Shown here piece by piece: positions 33,614 through 44,249 of a stretch of 64,000 nt of DNA. Below the pieces are notes generated by a model, which worked only from the letters and a program-made list of their open reading frames with translations, was not told the DNA's origin and made no database searches. This stretch comes from Adenophora triphylla var. japonica (lineage: Eukaryota; Streptophyta; Magnoliopsida; Asterales; Campanulaceae): assembly GCA_022495995.1 (NCBI GenBank), contig JAFEMH010000167.1, forward strand, positions 806,001 to 870,000, written 5' to 3'. Position 1 is the first letter of the stretch. The number at the start of each line of letters is the position of its first letter. Both the position numbers and the translations under genes were made by a program.

Positions 33614-34197
33614 TTGTTATGGGTAAAATTCAGGATTGCTACGTCTTGAGTTTTTATCAGCATGACAACATCTTCACTCTCGAAGGCAAGGTAAAAATTA
33701 TTTACTTAAATTAATTAATTATTTATTTCTGTTATATTTTAAATACAGGGATAAAAAGTACGTGGGAAAAACGTGTCCAATAGACTCCTTTCAACAGCTT
33801 GGAAGACTAGGTCAAGATGAAGATAACTCACCGAAATTATAGGGAGTTTGTTAGGCTTTTATCTTTTTGTTATTTTATTTCTTATTTATAAGCTTATGGC
33901 TGGAAACGAAAACACAACAACATAAGAACACACGCACTACACTCACATAGCAAAAAAATACTTTGTAATCCGCCATAGCTTTCTGCTTTGTAATTCATTA
34001 TTAATACAATTGTTTGGGAAGGTAGGTGCTCTTAATCACCTCCCGAGGTTTTGTACCGGCGAGATAGTTATCTCAAGGGTTTTCCTCGTTACATGATCGA
34101 GCCATCTTGATTACATTGTTGCACTAATTATATTCCATTACACCGTTCTTTGCTTCATTTCAATTCTTATCATTGTTGACTGTTTTTAGCCAAAACA
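33614..34197 (+). repeat. A 3' LTR (584 bp)
   Basis: Matches the 5' LTR with small insertions. The plus strand of the TATA region reads CTTATTTATAAG, so a TATAAATA also lies on the minus strand (33883-33890), about 500 bases upstream of the antisense gene's start. It could serve as that gene's promoter (inference). Confidence 0.95.
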
Positions 34198-34202
34198 ATG
34201 CC

Positions 34203-35587
34203 CCATGGCACGAGTCGTGCCCTTTACCCACTCGTGACTACGAATCGTGATTTTGGTGTCACCCATGCTGGTTTAATTGGGGATGCAATGGCACGAGTCG
34301 TGCCATAGGTCACGAGTCGTGCCATACCCTGTCACCTCTGAAGCAGTTTTCAAGCAACATAAACCTAATCTACCTAGGATATAATTGAACCTTCTTTGAC
34401 TATAAGTAAAGTAGAACATTTTAGCTATACAATGATGTCTTACTTGGTCAAAATGGAATTGTGGAAGTGGTTTAAATAATATTCAGAAAATGGTTGGCAG
34501 ACTTGATTTGCAACTTAACCAAAGCGAATCAAACTTGGTAATTTGAACTTGGACCTTTATAGAGGTTATGAATTGTTGCATATTGAATAGGTAGGGCTTG
34601 TTGGTTATACATTGTGTCCTTACTTGAGCTCATATTCGTGGTTGGTGACTTAAATAATGTATGAAATGTATGTTGCACTATTGTATTGATTTAAACATGA
34701 GTATGAATACCATGTTGTTATTTTCTTATCCCTTTGGGTGGATTTCTTTTCAAGTAACTATTAATTGCTTGAACTTGTATTAATCAGCTGATGTTTAGGG
34801 GTATAATGGAATACAATCAGTCATGGAAATTGTTCTATAATGTGATCGAATTACGTTATACCTGTGACTGTCCCCTTCTGTGGCCACAGACTGGGGTTAT
34901 AGTATCTATATTGAGCCAAAAGCCTTACAGAGTTGCTAGAATCTTATATGGTTCCATGAAAAATGGGTCTTATAAGATGTGAATATGCCTAAGCAGTTCA
35001 CAAATGAGTGGAGTTATATCTCCCAATATTGTACGACTTATTGTTCAGACAAAAAAGGGTAAACCAAGGTAATGTAAGGTGTTTACGGCTTTTCCAATGT
35101 GTTATATGCACCTTGTTATATGTTGTACATCTTACTTGGCATATTTTTGCATTCATAATAGCTTATTGAGATTTATTCTCACCCTTCTCCCTTTAATGTT
35201 TTAGATCGCTCTGAGACAGGCGGATCGACCCAGTAAGGCCGGAGAGGAGTTTGGAAGTTGTCTTTTGGGATTGTCAGAAGGGTATGTATAGGTGGTGGAT
35301 GTTGAAAGTTGTATTTTGGTATCACTCCTTTGTTGGAGTTTGTTTATATAACATATTTTGTATAACTTATATTTGAAATGTTTGTAAACTAAAACAAGTA
35401 TGTTTTTCAAAGTTGGTTCATGTCTTTTCCTCCAAGTGGAGATGATTCAAGTTAGTATTTGAATGGTAATGTTAAAGTTGTGTTCTTTTCATGTTAAGTC
35501 AATGTTTTTAAATTTTAGGTGTTTTGAATTGTAAGGGGACCCTCCCGCTCGGGGCATGAGCTAGGGTTCCGGGTCGGGGTCCCCACA
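34203..35587 (+). repeat. G2 3' LTR, second part (1,385 bp)
   Basis: Resumes the G2 LTR after A and ends GGGTCCCCACA. Together with the first part it totals 2,406 bp. It contains palindromes at 34207, 34290 and 34309, and the segment that is deleted from the 5' LTR. Confidence 0.93.
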
Positions 35588-35727
35588 CACCTGCTCCGAT
35601 GAACCCAGCAAATAAGCTCAGAACGGACAACATCAAGTATTGTGAGTTCCACAAAGATACGAGTCACACTACAGAGGAGTGCATGAGTCTGAAACGTATC
35701 ATTCTGAAAAGGGTCGACAGCGGAAGG
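35588..35727 (+). pseudogene. gag: E0 gag, zinc-knuckle part
   Basis: The frame of 5920-6755 continues here. The knuckle KYCEFHKDTSHTTEEC (C-x2-H-x4-H-x4-C) lies at about 35638-35685, followed by MSLKRIILKRVDSGR. The D3 insertion interrupts at 35727; the frame continues at 60844 as LDKFVKGARPSEG and then meets a TAG. The block binds RNA for packaging. Confidence 0.88.
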
Positions 35728-37129
35728 TGAATGTACGCTCGCCAAAAAATATGTTTTTAGGAGTCTCCACGCCATGTTTTAAGGTACACTTTGAAAAACC
35801 TTTGAAAGAGAAAAGGGTCCGAGGGTCAGGTTACGTGTTGGGAAGAACCGAGAGTTCACCCAACATGCCTCGTCCATGGACGAGTCTTTCTAATTAAACA
35901 TCCAAATAATTCAAAGTGTGTGCAAACAATGATAATAAACAAGTGTGGTAAAACATGAATTTTATTGATTGAATGAGATCTTACAACTTGTGAGCCATAT
36001 GGTTAGGGAGGCCACATCCCAATTACATAGATCAGAATAGATTACAAAGGGAAATTGATCTCTGCAAATAGACAAGATGTGTCGCGTGACACGTATTATA
36101 CCTGGCTAGATGTGTCGCGTGACACATGATCTATCCAGACATATTGTGTCGCGTGACACAAGGTGTCCATCTGCAGAGACCTGACAATCTACACACAGAA
36201 GAACCAGAAACCAAAATAGATCTAATTATGCAATCAATTCAGCTTCGAAATGAACAATTCAACAATAATTCAACCAAGGGAGTGTGGATATGAGAAGATC
36301 CACACTCCCTTGGGAATTAAACACCAATTTCAATAAGCTTCAACTCATGAACATTCAATAATGCAAAATAACAAGATTAAACAGAGAGATTGCGATTGGG
36401 GTTCAGTAATTAGGACAGATGGAGTCGGATTAATGAACCCAAAGAGAATAAAATGCTTGAATTATTGAAATGACAAAATAAGAGAGAGAGAAGGGGAAGT
36501 AGATTGGTTACACTTGATTATTCCACGAATTCTATAGCAAGTCTGGTATAGAACCCTTCTACAAGCAGCTTCTGAACCTTGGTTGAACTTGGGAGGATTG
36601 GTTGATGGAGGATCTAAATGGTGGTGGAAGGCTTGTGTTGAATTGGAGGGAATTGAGGGAGGATTGGGTGGATTTTGATTAGGAGAGAGAGAGGTGTATG
36701 TTTACAGTGTGTGTGGTATGTAGAGAAACTGGCAGAGTAACAGTAGGCAAAAGAGAGATACCTTTATGAGAGGGGGAGGGTCTTATTTATAGGCTGCAGA
36801 TGATGGACACAAGGTGTCACACGACCTTCTGTAACCACTTTCCATGGCTCGAATTGCCGCGTGACACAAGGTGTCACCAATCGTTTCTGGCGCCAAAACC
36901 TGGTTCTGGAACATTCCAGGTTAATACCCAAAAGGTCCAAAACTGGTTTATTCCTTGTAGGTCCTTTAGCATGAGCAAAGTACTGAAAAGTACTTCCTTC
37001 GCGAGAAACTTATGAAATGTTTTCGGTAGTCTCGAAACAAACCAGGAATTTACCAAAATGCCCCTTAATGCAATTTTATCATATTAAAATGCACCTAAAA
37101 GGGTAGCAAATTGGATTGGCGTACTTACA
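35728..37129 (-). repeat. D3 3' LTR (1,402 bp)
   Basis: TATAAATA on the minus strand at 36784-36791. GTGTCGCGTGACAC copies lie at 36079-36092, 36112-36125 and 36146-36159, downstream of the TATA. A degraded copy lies at about 36855-36867, upstream of it. The right LTR lacks one repeat unit of about 33 bases. Confidence 0.94.
36079..36159. repeat. CpG dyad repeats in D3 LTR
   Basis: Three copies of GTGTCGCGTGACAC spaced about 33 bases. In the element's own sense this reads GTGTCACGCGACAC, containing the TGTCACGCGACA of the C1 LTR. Further copies occur in the other D LTRs and leaders (for example 49848, 50434, 50465, 51400, 57808, 58519, 59820). Confidence 0.85.
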
Positions 37130-37141
37130 GAGCCCCTCGGC
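37130..37141 (-). other. D3 polypurine tract
   Basis: Minus strand reads CCGAGGGGCTC before the LTR. D4 has TGAGGGGCTC in the same place. Confidence 0.7.
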
Positions 37142-37329
37142 AATGTCACTTATGGAAGAAGTGAGGTTGTCGATAAAAGAAGGCCCAATCCCAATGAGCG
37201 GCTGGGGAAATGGCGGATGGCTGGACGATGATCCGATGAGATCGGATGGCTGGACCTTTGGAGAAAGGATTCCTACGTATCCCTGGAGGGAATCAAACTG
37301 GTCATAGTTCAGACTATTCGGAGGTGTCT

Positions 37330-37957
37330 GACCCAAATGAGACTGTTAGGAGGCATCTGAACCCGGTGGAAGACTGTTGAGAGGCGTATGAACTCGGTGG
37401 AAGACTGTTGGGAGGCGTCTGAACCCGGTGGAAGACTGTTAGGAGGTGTCTGAACCCGATGAAAAAGACTGTTGGGAGGCATCTGGACCCAGTGGAAGAC
37501 TGTTAGGAGGCGTCTGAACCCGATGGAAGACTGTTGGGAGGCGTCTGAACCCGGTGGAAGACTGTTAGGAGGCGTCTGAACCCGATGGAAGACTGTTAGG
37601 AGGCATCTGAACCCGATGGAAGACTGTTAGGAGGCGTCTGAACCCGATGGAAGACTGTTAGGAGGCGTCTGAACCCGATGGAAGACTGTTAGGAGGCGTC
37701 TGAACCCGGTGGAAGACTGTTAGGAGGCGTCTGAACCCGATGGAAGACTGTTGGGAGGCATCTGGACTCGGTGGAAGACTGTTAGGAGGCGTCTGGACCC
37801 GGTGGAAGACTGTTAGGAGGCATCTGAACCCGATGGAAGACTGTTGGGAGGCATCTGGACCCGATGGAAGACTGTTGGGAGGCGTCTGAACCCGATGGAA
37901 GACTGTTGGGAGGTGTCTGAACCCGATGGAAGACTGTTAGGAGGCTTCTGAACCCGG
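37330..37957 (-). repeat. D3 tandem array, about 20 units of 31 bp
   Basis: Unit core on the plus strand is GACTGTTAGGAGGCGTCTGA then ACCCGATGGAA, with limited variation (GGGAGG, CATCTG, CCCGGTGG). It lies between pol and the 3' LTR, the hypervariable 3' untranslated position where Tat-lineage elements are known to carry tandem repeats. There are no unique spacers, so it is not a CRISPR-like array. Confidence 0.92.
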
Positions 37958-38060
37958 TTGCGCGAGATGAACTGAAGGGAATGATTTTTCAAGAATGCCA
38001 GACATGATGATTTGACAATTTGAACGAGATATGATTTCATACATGTGCTGTGCTTACCTG

Positions 38061-38205
38061 TAGCTGCCGGAGGGACTGATGCTACGGCTGATGATTGTGG
38101 AAGGTTGTAGCTACCGGAGGGACTGATGCTACTGCTGTTGATCGTGGAAGGTTGTAGCTACCAGAGGGACTGATGCTACTGTTGCTGATGATTGTGGCTA
38201 CTATT
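38061..38205 (-). repeat. D3 second tandem array, about three 47-bp units
   Basis: Units start TAGCTGCCGGAGGGACTGAT or TAGCTACCGGAGGGACTGAT and end ATTGTGGAAGGTTG. Shorter partial units follow. It is unrelated in sequence to the 31-bp array. Confidence 0.8.
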
Positions 38206-39039
38206 GCTGATGATTGTGGCTGCCGGAGGGTCTTATACCCCTTTTGTTGATGAATTTCTGGTTTGCCGAATGAGGGACGGTCTTTGGTGATGATTAGCTG
38301 ACCTTTGAGTCATGAAATTTGCTTGATAGGACATGAATTTTGTTTGCTAGATTACCATGGAAAGCGGATTTCGCTGAAGACTTGGCGGCGGGGCCGATGA
38401 TCTTGATGCACATTGCTGGGGAGACTGATAGATTTGGACTTTTCTTCTCAATTTTGATTTGAGGGACAATCCTCAAGATTTGGCGATGCTCAGTTGATTA
38501 TTGTACCTACGGGGAACAACAAAGCAAGAACTATATCCGACTACGTTACTCTGTTAGCGGTTAAACTATGTTAGCTTGTTTGCATGAGTCCATTCGTTTC
38601 TGGGAACGGGATGATGATTGAGTGAAGGAAATGACGTTTGTATTGAATGATCGGCTTTGCCTGGTTTGTACATGAGATGACAAAACTATATCAGACGAGT
38701 GTATATAGTGATACATGTGGTGGAGTGGACCCTCTCTCGTGCAAATACATGGATATGTGTGTATGGGAGGTGTAATGCAGCGACGGCGAGTCGGAGAGCG
38801 CCCTGGAAATGTAAGCTTGCAGAGGTCTTAATGGTGTCTGATATTGACCCGGTATGTCGCCTGACATGTCATGTCTGCCTGGCAAGTTGTGTCGCACGAC
38901 TGGAGGAGGCTCGTAGCAGGCCTTTTTAAATCAGCTCATGACTCATTTGCAGGTACTACCTTTTCAGAGAAAGAAGACCAGTAGTCCCAAATTGAGAGGC
39001 AAGCGATTTCTTTGATAAAGATTGGTACTTTCAACCGCA
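38206..39039. other. D3 3' region between repeats and antisense ORF
   Basis: No gene is seen. A stretch near 38720-38800 (GTGGAGTGGACCCTCTC) has a counterpart in D4 near 53270, so this is a conserved part of the family's 3' region. It is also the likely upstream region of the plus-strand ORF that follows. Confidence 0.55.
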
Positions 39040-40484
39040 ATGGAGCATTATAGCAGAGAAGTGGCTTCCCAGGAGTATCAATTTTGCCAGGACTTCCTTG
39101 AAATTTTGTATTATCACCAGAAGCATCATAGGGAGCTCATTGATGGGAGATACAACATACCATGCATTTGGTCTTTGAAAGACTGGAGGATTGACTGGGA
39201 TTTGCTCCGGGCTGCGTCCTGCTTTTGGGATTCGGAGCAGCATGTCTTCACTTTGTCATACAACTATTTGACGCTGACCATGGAGGATTTCAGAGCATTA
39301 ACAGGCCTGAGCGAGGTGACGACTGTAGCATTTCCTCAGGATGGACGGTCACCTGCGGAGCAATTATCAGCTTTTCTGAGTTTACCAGCAGACCAGGTGT
39401 CATCTATGATTCTGGATGATGGGCCATAGACTTGACTCGGATGGCCAGGTTGCGCTTATCCAGTCCTGAGCTGTTTGATCTTTCTACATCTCTGGACATA
39501 TTTATGTTGTTCACCTTGTCGGCTCATTATTTCTGTGGGTACATCAGAGTTTGTCTGAGTTCATTGTTGGAGATTGTCAGGCAACTCAGGGGTGACCGAG
39601 GTGTGGACCTTTGTCAAATCCGCTCTGGGTAGGAAGAGATAGACATTGTACCGCTGCTGCTGGTCGAGACCTACCATGGCATTGATAGACTAGCAGGAGG
39701 ATCTGATTTCATGGGTGCGGGCAGCCTCGATTTACTATCCTTGTGGCTCTCTGAGAGGTTGCGTTTGATCATGCCACTTCCAGCGGGTCAAATTGCTATG
39801 CCCTGGGTGACGGGGCAACGCAGAGTGTTGAGAGATGCGGCCGCTGATAGCTGGCAGATGAGATTGACACGATGTGGGACTGTTAATCTGAACTTTTGGA
39901 TTTCGGCGTGGAGGCTAGAGACCATGAGAGATATTCAGGATGGGTCAGTGGTAGTCAGACTGCCGGGGTTGCATGTATCTTCCTTCTGCATCCCATCATT
40001 GGTGAGTAGACAGTATAGATACCCGCAGCAAATTGTCCGGGATTTGAGAGAGAGACTGATGGCTGATGTTGTTCCGATGGACATGACTGAGCCCCAGACT
40101 GTGCAGTTGACGATAGAGGCTCACCGTCGGGAATACATTGGAGCAGACTACCCGAACAGCCGATCTTTCAGAGATGCAGAGGCCCAGGGGAACCCAGATG
40201 ATGTCACTGGCGATGTTGCAGAGGACTACTGGAGGGAAGAGCTTCGGAGAGCGGCTATGAGAGATGATCCAGAGGTGATAGCTCGCAGAGAGGCCTTGAG
40301 GCAAGATAGGATTGCTAGGGCATCTTTGAGGGAGACTGGTCTGGTCGAGCCACCAGCACGCATTATACCCGAGCTAGGACGAACTCAAACTGACTTATTT
40401 GACATTCCTAGGCCAAGGACCTCCCGGGGACCGAGGAAAAAGAAGAATAGAGATGCGAGTTTAGGAGCAGGAACGAGCTCCTAG
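39040..40484 (+). pseudogene. D3 antisense ORF resembling plant mobile domain
   Basis: Opposite in strand to D3 pol. The start is probably ATG 39040 (MEHYSREV). The N-terminal part IWSLKDWRIDWDLLRAASCF, HVFTLSYNYLTLTMEDF and RALTGLSEV resembles the plant mobile domain (PMD), an aminotransferase-like fold found in plant transposons and a few host silencing proteins. Later blocks are LFTLSAHYFCGYIRV, GAGSLDLLSLWLSERLR and a basic tail GPRKKKNRD. There is one frame change near 39425 and one TAG near 39631 (SG*EEIDIV); otherwise it is open for about 480 codons. No introns are evident. It is unrelated to the A/B antisense gene. The function is unknown; a captured host gene is possible. Confidence 0.72.
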
Positions 40485-41129
40485 ACACTTTATTTGAGGG
40501 ATAGGAGACGCTTTTATTTGTATTTTGAGGAAGAGATTTATTGTATGGAACATGAGTATCCCTTGATTACTTATTGCAGACAAAATAGATGTTAGAATTT
40601 TGAAAACTTATTATTTTTATTCGCAGCAGGTTATATGAGTCGAAAGCAGGCCGTGCTTGAACTCATCAAAAAAGAATATTGACTTATAATGAATCTTGAA
40701 AAGATTTGGAATTGTAATCAAAACACATTTTGGCAAATTGAAAGCACCATTTAAATGACAAGATCTGTGATTTTGCAGCATTTTAGACCGAACCGCGAGT
40801 GGTTGCCTACGTTCCCCTTTTACAAAGAGAACTAAGGGGCTTAGGTCTCCGTAGTTCGACTCAATTAACTTTTGTGTTTAAGAAAGGGGAGATAGAAGGG
40901 GGACATGGTGCAACCCTGTTTTTTACCTAGACCGCCCTTTTTTGGGTTTTCGGTCTAGTTGGGTATATTCTTTTAGCACCGGGCACGTCCCTTATTTTTG
41001 CATGGACTGCCTTTTGAGAGGTATTCTGTCTCATTTGGGACAATTTTATTGCGCCTTTTATTCTCTCTTTTTTTATTCTTTTCTTTTTCTCTTTTTTTTT
41101 ATTTTTATTATACAGAGGGGAAGACTCGA
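40485..41129. other. D3 spacer between antisense ORF and pol
   Basis: No gene is seen. A T- and pyrimidine-rich run lies at about 41053-41110. D4 has a similar run beside its (TA)n tract, which helps align the two elements. Confidence 0.55.
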
Positions 41130-42240
41130 TCAAATATAATACCGCCGCAATTTGTCGCCATTGACGGGGTGCAGGAATGGATTGCCATCCAAATCTGCCA
41201 GCTGCATAGCTCCTCCGGAAAATATTTTCTTTACCAAAAATGGCCCGACCCAGACAAGTGACCATTTGCCCAATGCACTGCTCTGATTTGAAGGCTTCAT
41301 CTTGAGGACCAGATCACCGACCTTGATATCCCTGTGTTTCACTTTTTTGTTTAAAGCACGGGCCATTCTCTTCTGATATGCCCGGTTATGCTACATGGCC
41401 TTTAATCTGCGTTCGTCCAACAGTGCCAACTCATTATATCGACTTTGGAGCCATTCAATCTCATTGACTTCATTCTCTAGTAATACCTTGAGGGATGGAA
41501 TCTCTAGCTCAATTGGCATGACAGCCTCCATTCCATAAGTTTGCACCGGTAGCAGTCCGAATTGAAGTGCGGTACTCCCACAATGCTAGATGCAGTTTCT
41601 CCAGCCAATCCCGTCCTCGCTCAGCCATCTTTTTGATAATTCGCTCAAGATTCTTGTCGGCAGCTTCTACAGCACCGTTTGTCCGCAGTCTGTATGGCAA
41701 CGACTTATGGTGTTTAACCCTGTATTCCGTGAGCAGCCGATCGGTCTCTCCTTCAAAATGGGATTCGTTGTCAGAGATGATCTCATTCGGGACTCCATAG
41801 CGGCAAAAGATTTGTTCCTTTATAAAGCAAGCAACTTTCTTAGCTGTGAGCACTTTGTAGGATGCAGCTTCCACCCACTTTGTGAAGTAATCTACTGCGA
41901 CCAAAACAAATGAATGTCCGTTGCTCCCGGATGGAGTTATCTTCCCGATGACATCAATTCCCCATGTTGCAAAGGGACAAGGAGTTGTCATACAATATAG
42001 ATCATGAGGAGGGATGTGGTTTAAGCTGGAGAACCGCTGACACTTGTCACAAGTCCACACAAATCGGATGCAATCAGTCTCCATGGTGATCCATAAATAA
42101 CCCAGTCTGATGATGCTGTGCATAAGGGATCGAGCATTCATGTGCGGTCCGCAGGCACCATTGTGAACGTCTTCCATTACTCTCTGAGCTTTCTCTTTGC
42201 TGATACAGAGCAGAAGTGGGCAACCTTCCCTTTTCAAGCT
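41130..42240 (-). pseudogene. pol: D3 integrase
   Basis: From 42237 down to 41509 the frame is open. The H-H-C-C finger runs VHNGACGPHMNARS ... WTCDKCQRF. The core has WGIDVIGKITPSG (first Asp), SDNESHFEGE (second Asp; the usual DNGSHF Gly is Glu) and TNGAVEAADKN (Glu). A shift near 41510 and a TAG near 41395 break the C-terminal part, which ends VWVGPFLVKKIFSGGAMQLA and LRRYYI at 41130. The D,D-E residues are all present, so the core is nearly intact. Confidence 0.92.
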
Positions 42241-44234
42241 CTATTTCACAACAATATGCTGAATTTTCTCGCCTTCCGATCGTGAACGGCTTGATTAACT
42301 TTCCTTCTGGTATTTCCACTAAAGAAGCAAGAGTAGCTAGTGCATCGGCGAATCTGTTCTTATCTCTCGGCAGGAACTGGAATGACACTTCCTTAAATTG
42401 ACCGACGAGCTCTGCAATATAAGCATGATACTTCTGGAGACACGGATCTATTGTTTTCCATCTGTTGGCGGCTTTATTAATTATCAGTTGGGAATCGCCA
42501 AACACTTCTAACTCATCCACATTTTGCTCAAGGGCAGCCTCAAGACCGGCTATGCAAGCTTCATATTCGACTGCGTTGTTGGTAACTGAGAAGTTTAGCT
42601 TGATGGCGATGGGGGTGTGCATGTCATTTGGGTCTACTAATACCATCCTGATGCCGTTACCTCTTTTATTTGCTGCACCGTCAAAGAATAGCTGCCATCG
42701 GTTGCTGATTTCTACAACAAAGATTCCCTCATCCGGAAACTGAAGATCTGGTCCTCGGGCTTCTGTGCTGGGTGAGTCAGCCAACTGATATGCCAAAGCT
42801 TGTCCTTTAATTGCTTTTTGGATCACATACTTAATATCAAACTCTGCTAGGAAGAAGGTCCATTTTTCCAGTCTGGTGGAGATACTGCCTCTGTCACTCT
42901 GAAACAAGTACTTAATCGGATCCATTTTGGAAACCAGATGCACTGTGTGGGACAGTATGTAGTGTTTCAACTTTCTGACCACCCAAACCAGGGCTGCACA
43001 CGTCTTCTCTAGGGCGGAGTAATTCAACTCGCTTCCTTGGAATTTGCGGCTGAAAAAATAGATGGCATTCTCAACCTTGGAGTCCTTATTCTCTTGTGCT
43101 AGCATGGCCCCAATGGCTGTATCTGTGACCGTTAAGTATAGAAGCAGAGGTTTGTTCCCATGAGGCGGACAAAGGATGTGAGGATTGACAAGATAAGCTT
43201 TGATCATCTCGAAAGCTAACTGGCACTCTTCGTTCCAAATTACCTCCTGATTCTTCTTCAGCAGCTTGAATATTGGCTCACACATGAAAGTCAGCTGGTT
43301 GATAAATTGGCTGATGTACTGTAGACGGCCCATAAAACCCTTTACCTCAGAGACAGTTCTTGGCGGCTTCATCTCAACGATTGCCTTGACCTTTCTGGGA
43401 TCTACCTCGATGCCGCGCTCTGTGACCATATACCCCAAGACTTTACCACGGATAACCCCGAAAGTGCACTTAGCTGGATTTAATCTTATGGAATGCTCCC
43501 GAAGTCTGTTGAAGAACTTCCTTAGATCAATGAAGTGTTGTCCCTCTGACCCCTTTGAATGAATGATCATATCGTCAACATACACTTCAATCTCCTTATG
43601 GATCATGTCGTGGAACAGAGTAGTGACGGCCCTCTGATAGGTAGCCCCAGCATTCTTCAGTCCAAATGGCATCACTGTGTAGCAATAAGTGCCCCAAGGA
43701 GTGGTAAACGCTGTCTTTCCTTGATCTTCTTCAGCCATTTTAATTTGATTGTATCCTGCCGTCGACGAAGGATTTGACTTCATAGGTTGTTGTTGCATCG
43801 ACAAGCATGTCGATATTCGGCAAGGGGAAATCATCCTTGGGACTAGCTTTGTTGAGGTCTCGGAAGTCTACACAAACTTGTACCTTTCCATTTGCCTTTT
43901 TGACCGTCACGATGTTTGCGAGCCAGGTCGGGTACTCAATCACCTTAATAAATCCCACACGTAGGAGTTTCTCAATCTCTTCTTTGACGTGTAAAGACCA
44001 TTCGGGCTTGATCCGCCACAACTTTTGCTTGATGGGCTTGGCCTCTGGATCTAGGGATATCCGATGCTCCACAATAGATGTGTCCAACCCAGGCATGTCT
44101 TTATAGGACCAGGCAAAAACATCTACAAACTCTTTAAGCAGCTCGATCAGGGTATCACGCTCAACTCCGAAGAAGAAGCTACCAATTTGCATTTCTTTGG
44201 GTTCCTCAGCTGTTCCCAGGTTCACCGTGGTCAA
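42241..44234 (-). pseudogene. pol: D3 reverse transcriptase and two RNase H domains
   Basis: RT opens with DVFAWSYKDMPGLD, EYPTWLANIVTVKKANGK and VCVDFRDLNKASPKDDFPLP. A small deletion right after SFVDG, the first catalytic Asp block, shifts the frame at about 43765; it continues AGYNQIKM, VMPFGLKNAGATYQR and intact YVDDMIIHSK. The Ty3 RNase H follows (FFSRKFQGSELNYSALEK, LVSKMDPIKYLFQ). The second, archaeal-like RNase H follows: WQLFFDGAANKRGNGI, TNNAVEYEACIAGLEAAL, EVFGDSQLIIN, KNRFADALATLA. The end meets a shift before integrase. Only two frame breaks occur over about 2 kb. Confidence 0.93.
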
Positions 44235-44249
44235 TATCTCATCGGTAGC

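Larger units (their letters stand above)
14685..34197 (+). mobile_element. A: Tat-like Ty3 element split by B
   Basis: LTRs are 14685-15243 and 33614-34197 (TGTTATGGG...CCAAAACA). ATGCC target duplications lie at 14680-14684 and 34198-34202. The order is primer site, gag, protease, RT, RNase H, archaeal-like RNase H, integrase, a long 3' region, antisense gene, polypurine tract, 3' LTR. B (21525-31332) interrupts the 3' region. Without B the element is about 9.7 kb. It is closely related in sequence and layout to B, but has fewer frame breaks. Confidence 0.95.
6756..35587 (+). mobile_element. G2: chromovirus (Ty3, chromodomain) split by A
   Basis: G2 has a 5' LTR 6756-9087, a TGGTATCAGAGC primer site, one long gag-pro-pol frame 9188-13629 ending in a chromodomain, a polypurine tract and a 3' LTR (13664-14684 plus 34203-35587). 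The 3' LTR is interrupted by A. The target duplication is CACTT (6751-6755) and CACCT (35588-35592), one change. The element lies in E0 gag. The Tekay/Del-like chromovirus assignment rests on the long LTRs, the initiator-Met primer site and the C-terminal chromodomain. Confidence 0.92.

Noticed and set aside
36800..37015. 71-codon ORF, also at 60509-60724
   Set aside because: Both lie in D3 LTR copies and run across the TATA-upstream region; no coding signal.
37330..37957. CRISPR-like array of 31-bp repeats
   Set aside because: Units are directly adjacent without unique spacers, and the setting is the 3' region of a plant retrotransposon.
39040..40484. Independent host gene
   Set aside because: It lies inside the D3 insertion between pol and the 3' LTR, at the usual site for antisense extra ORFs of this lineage.
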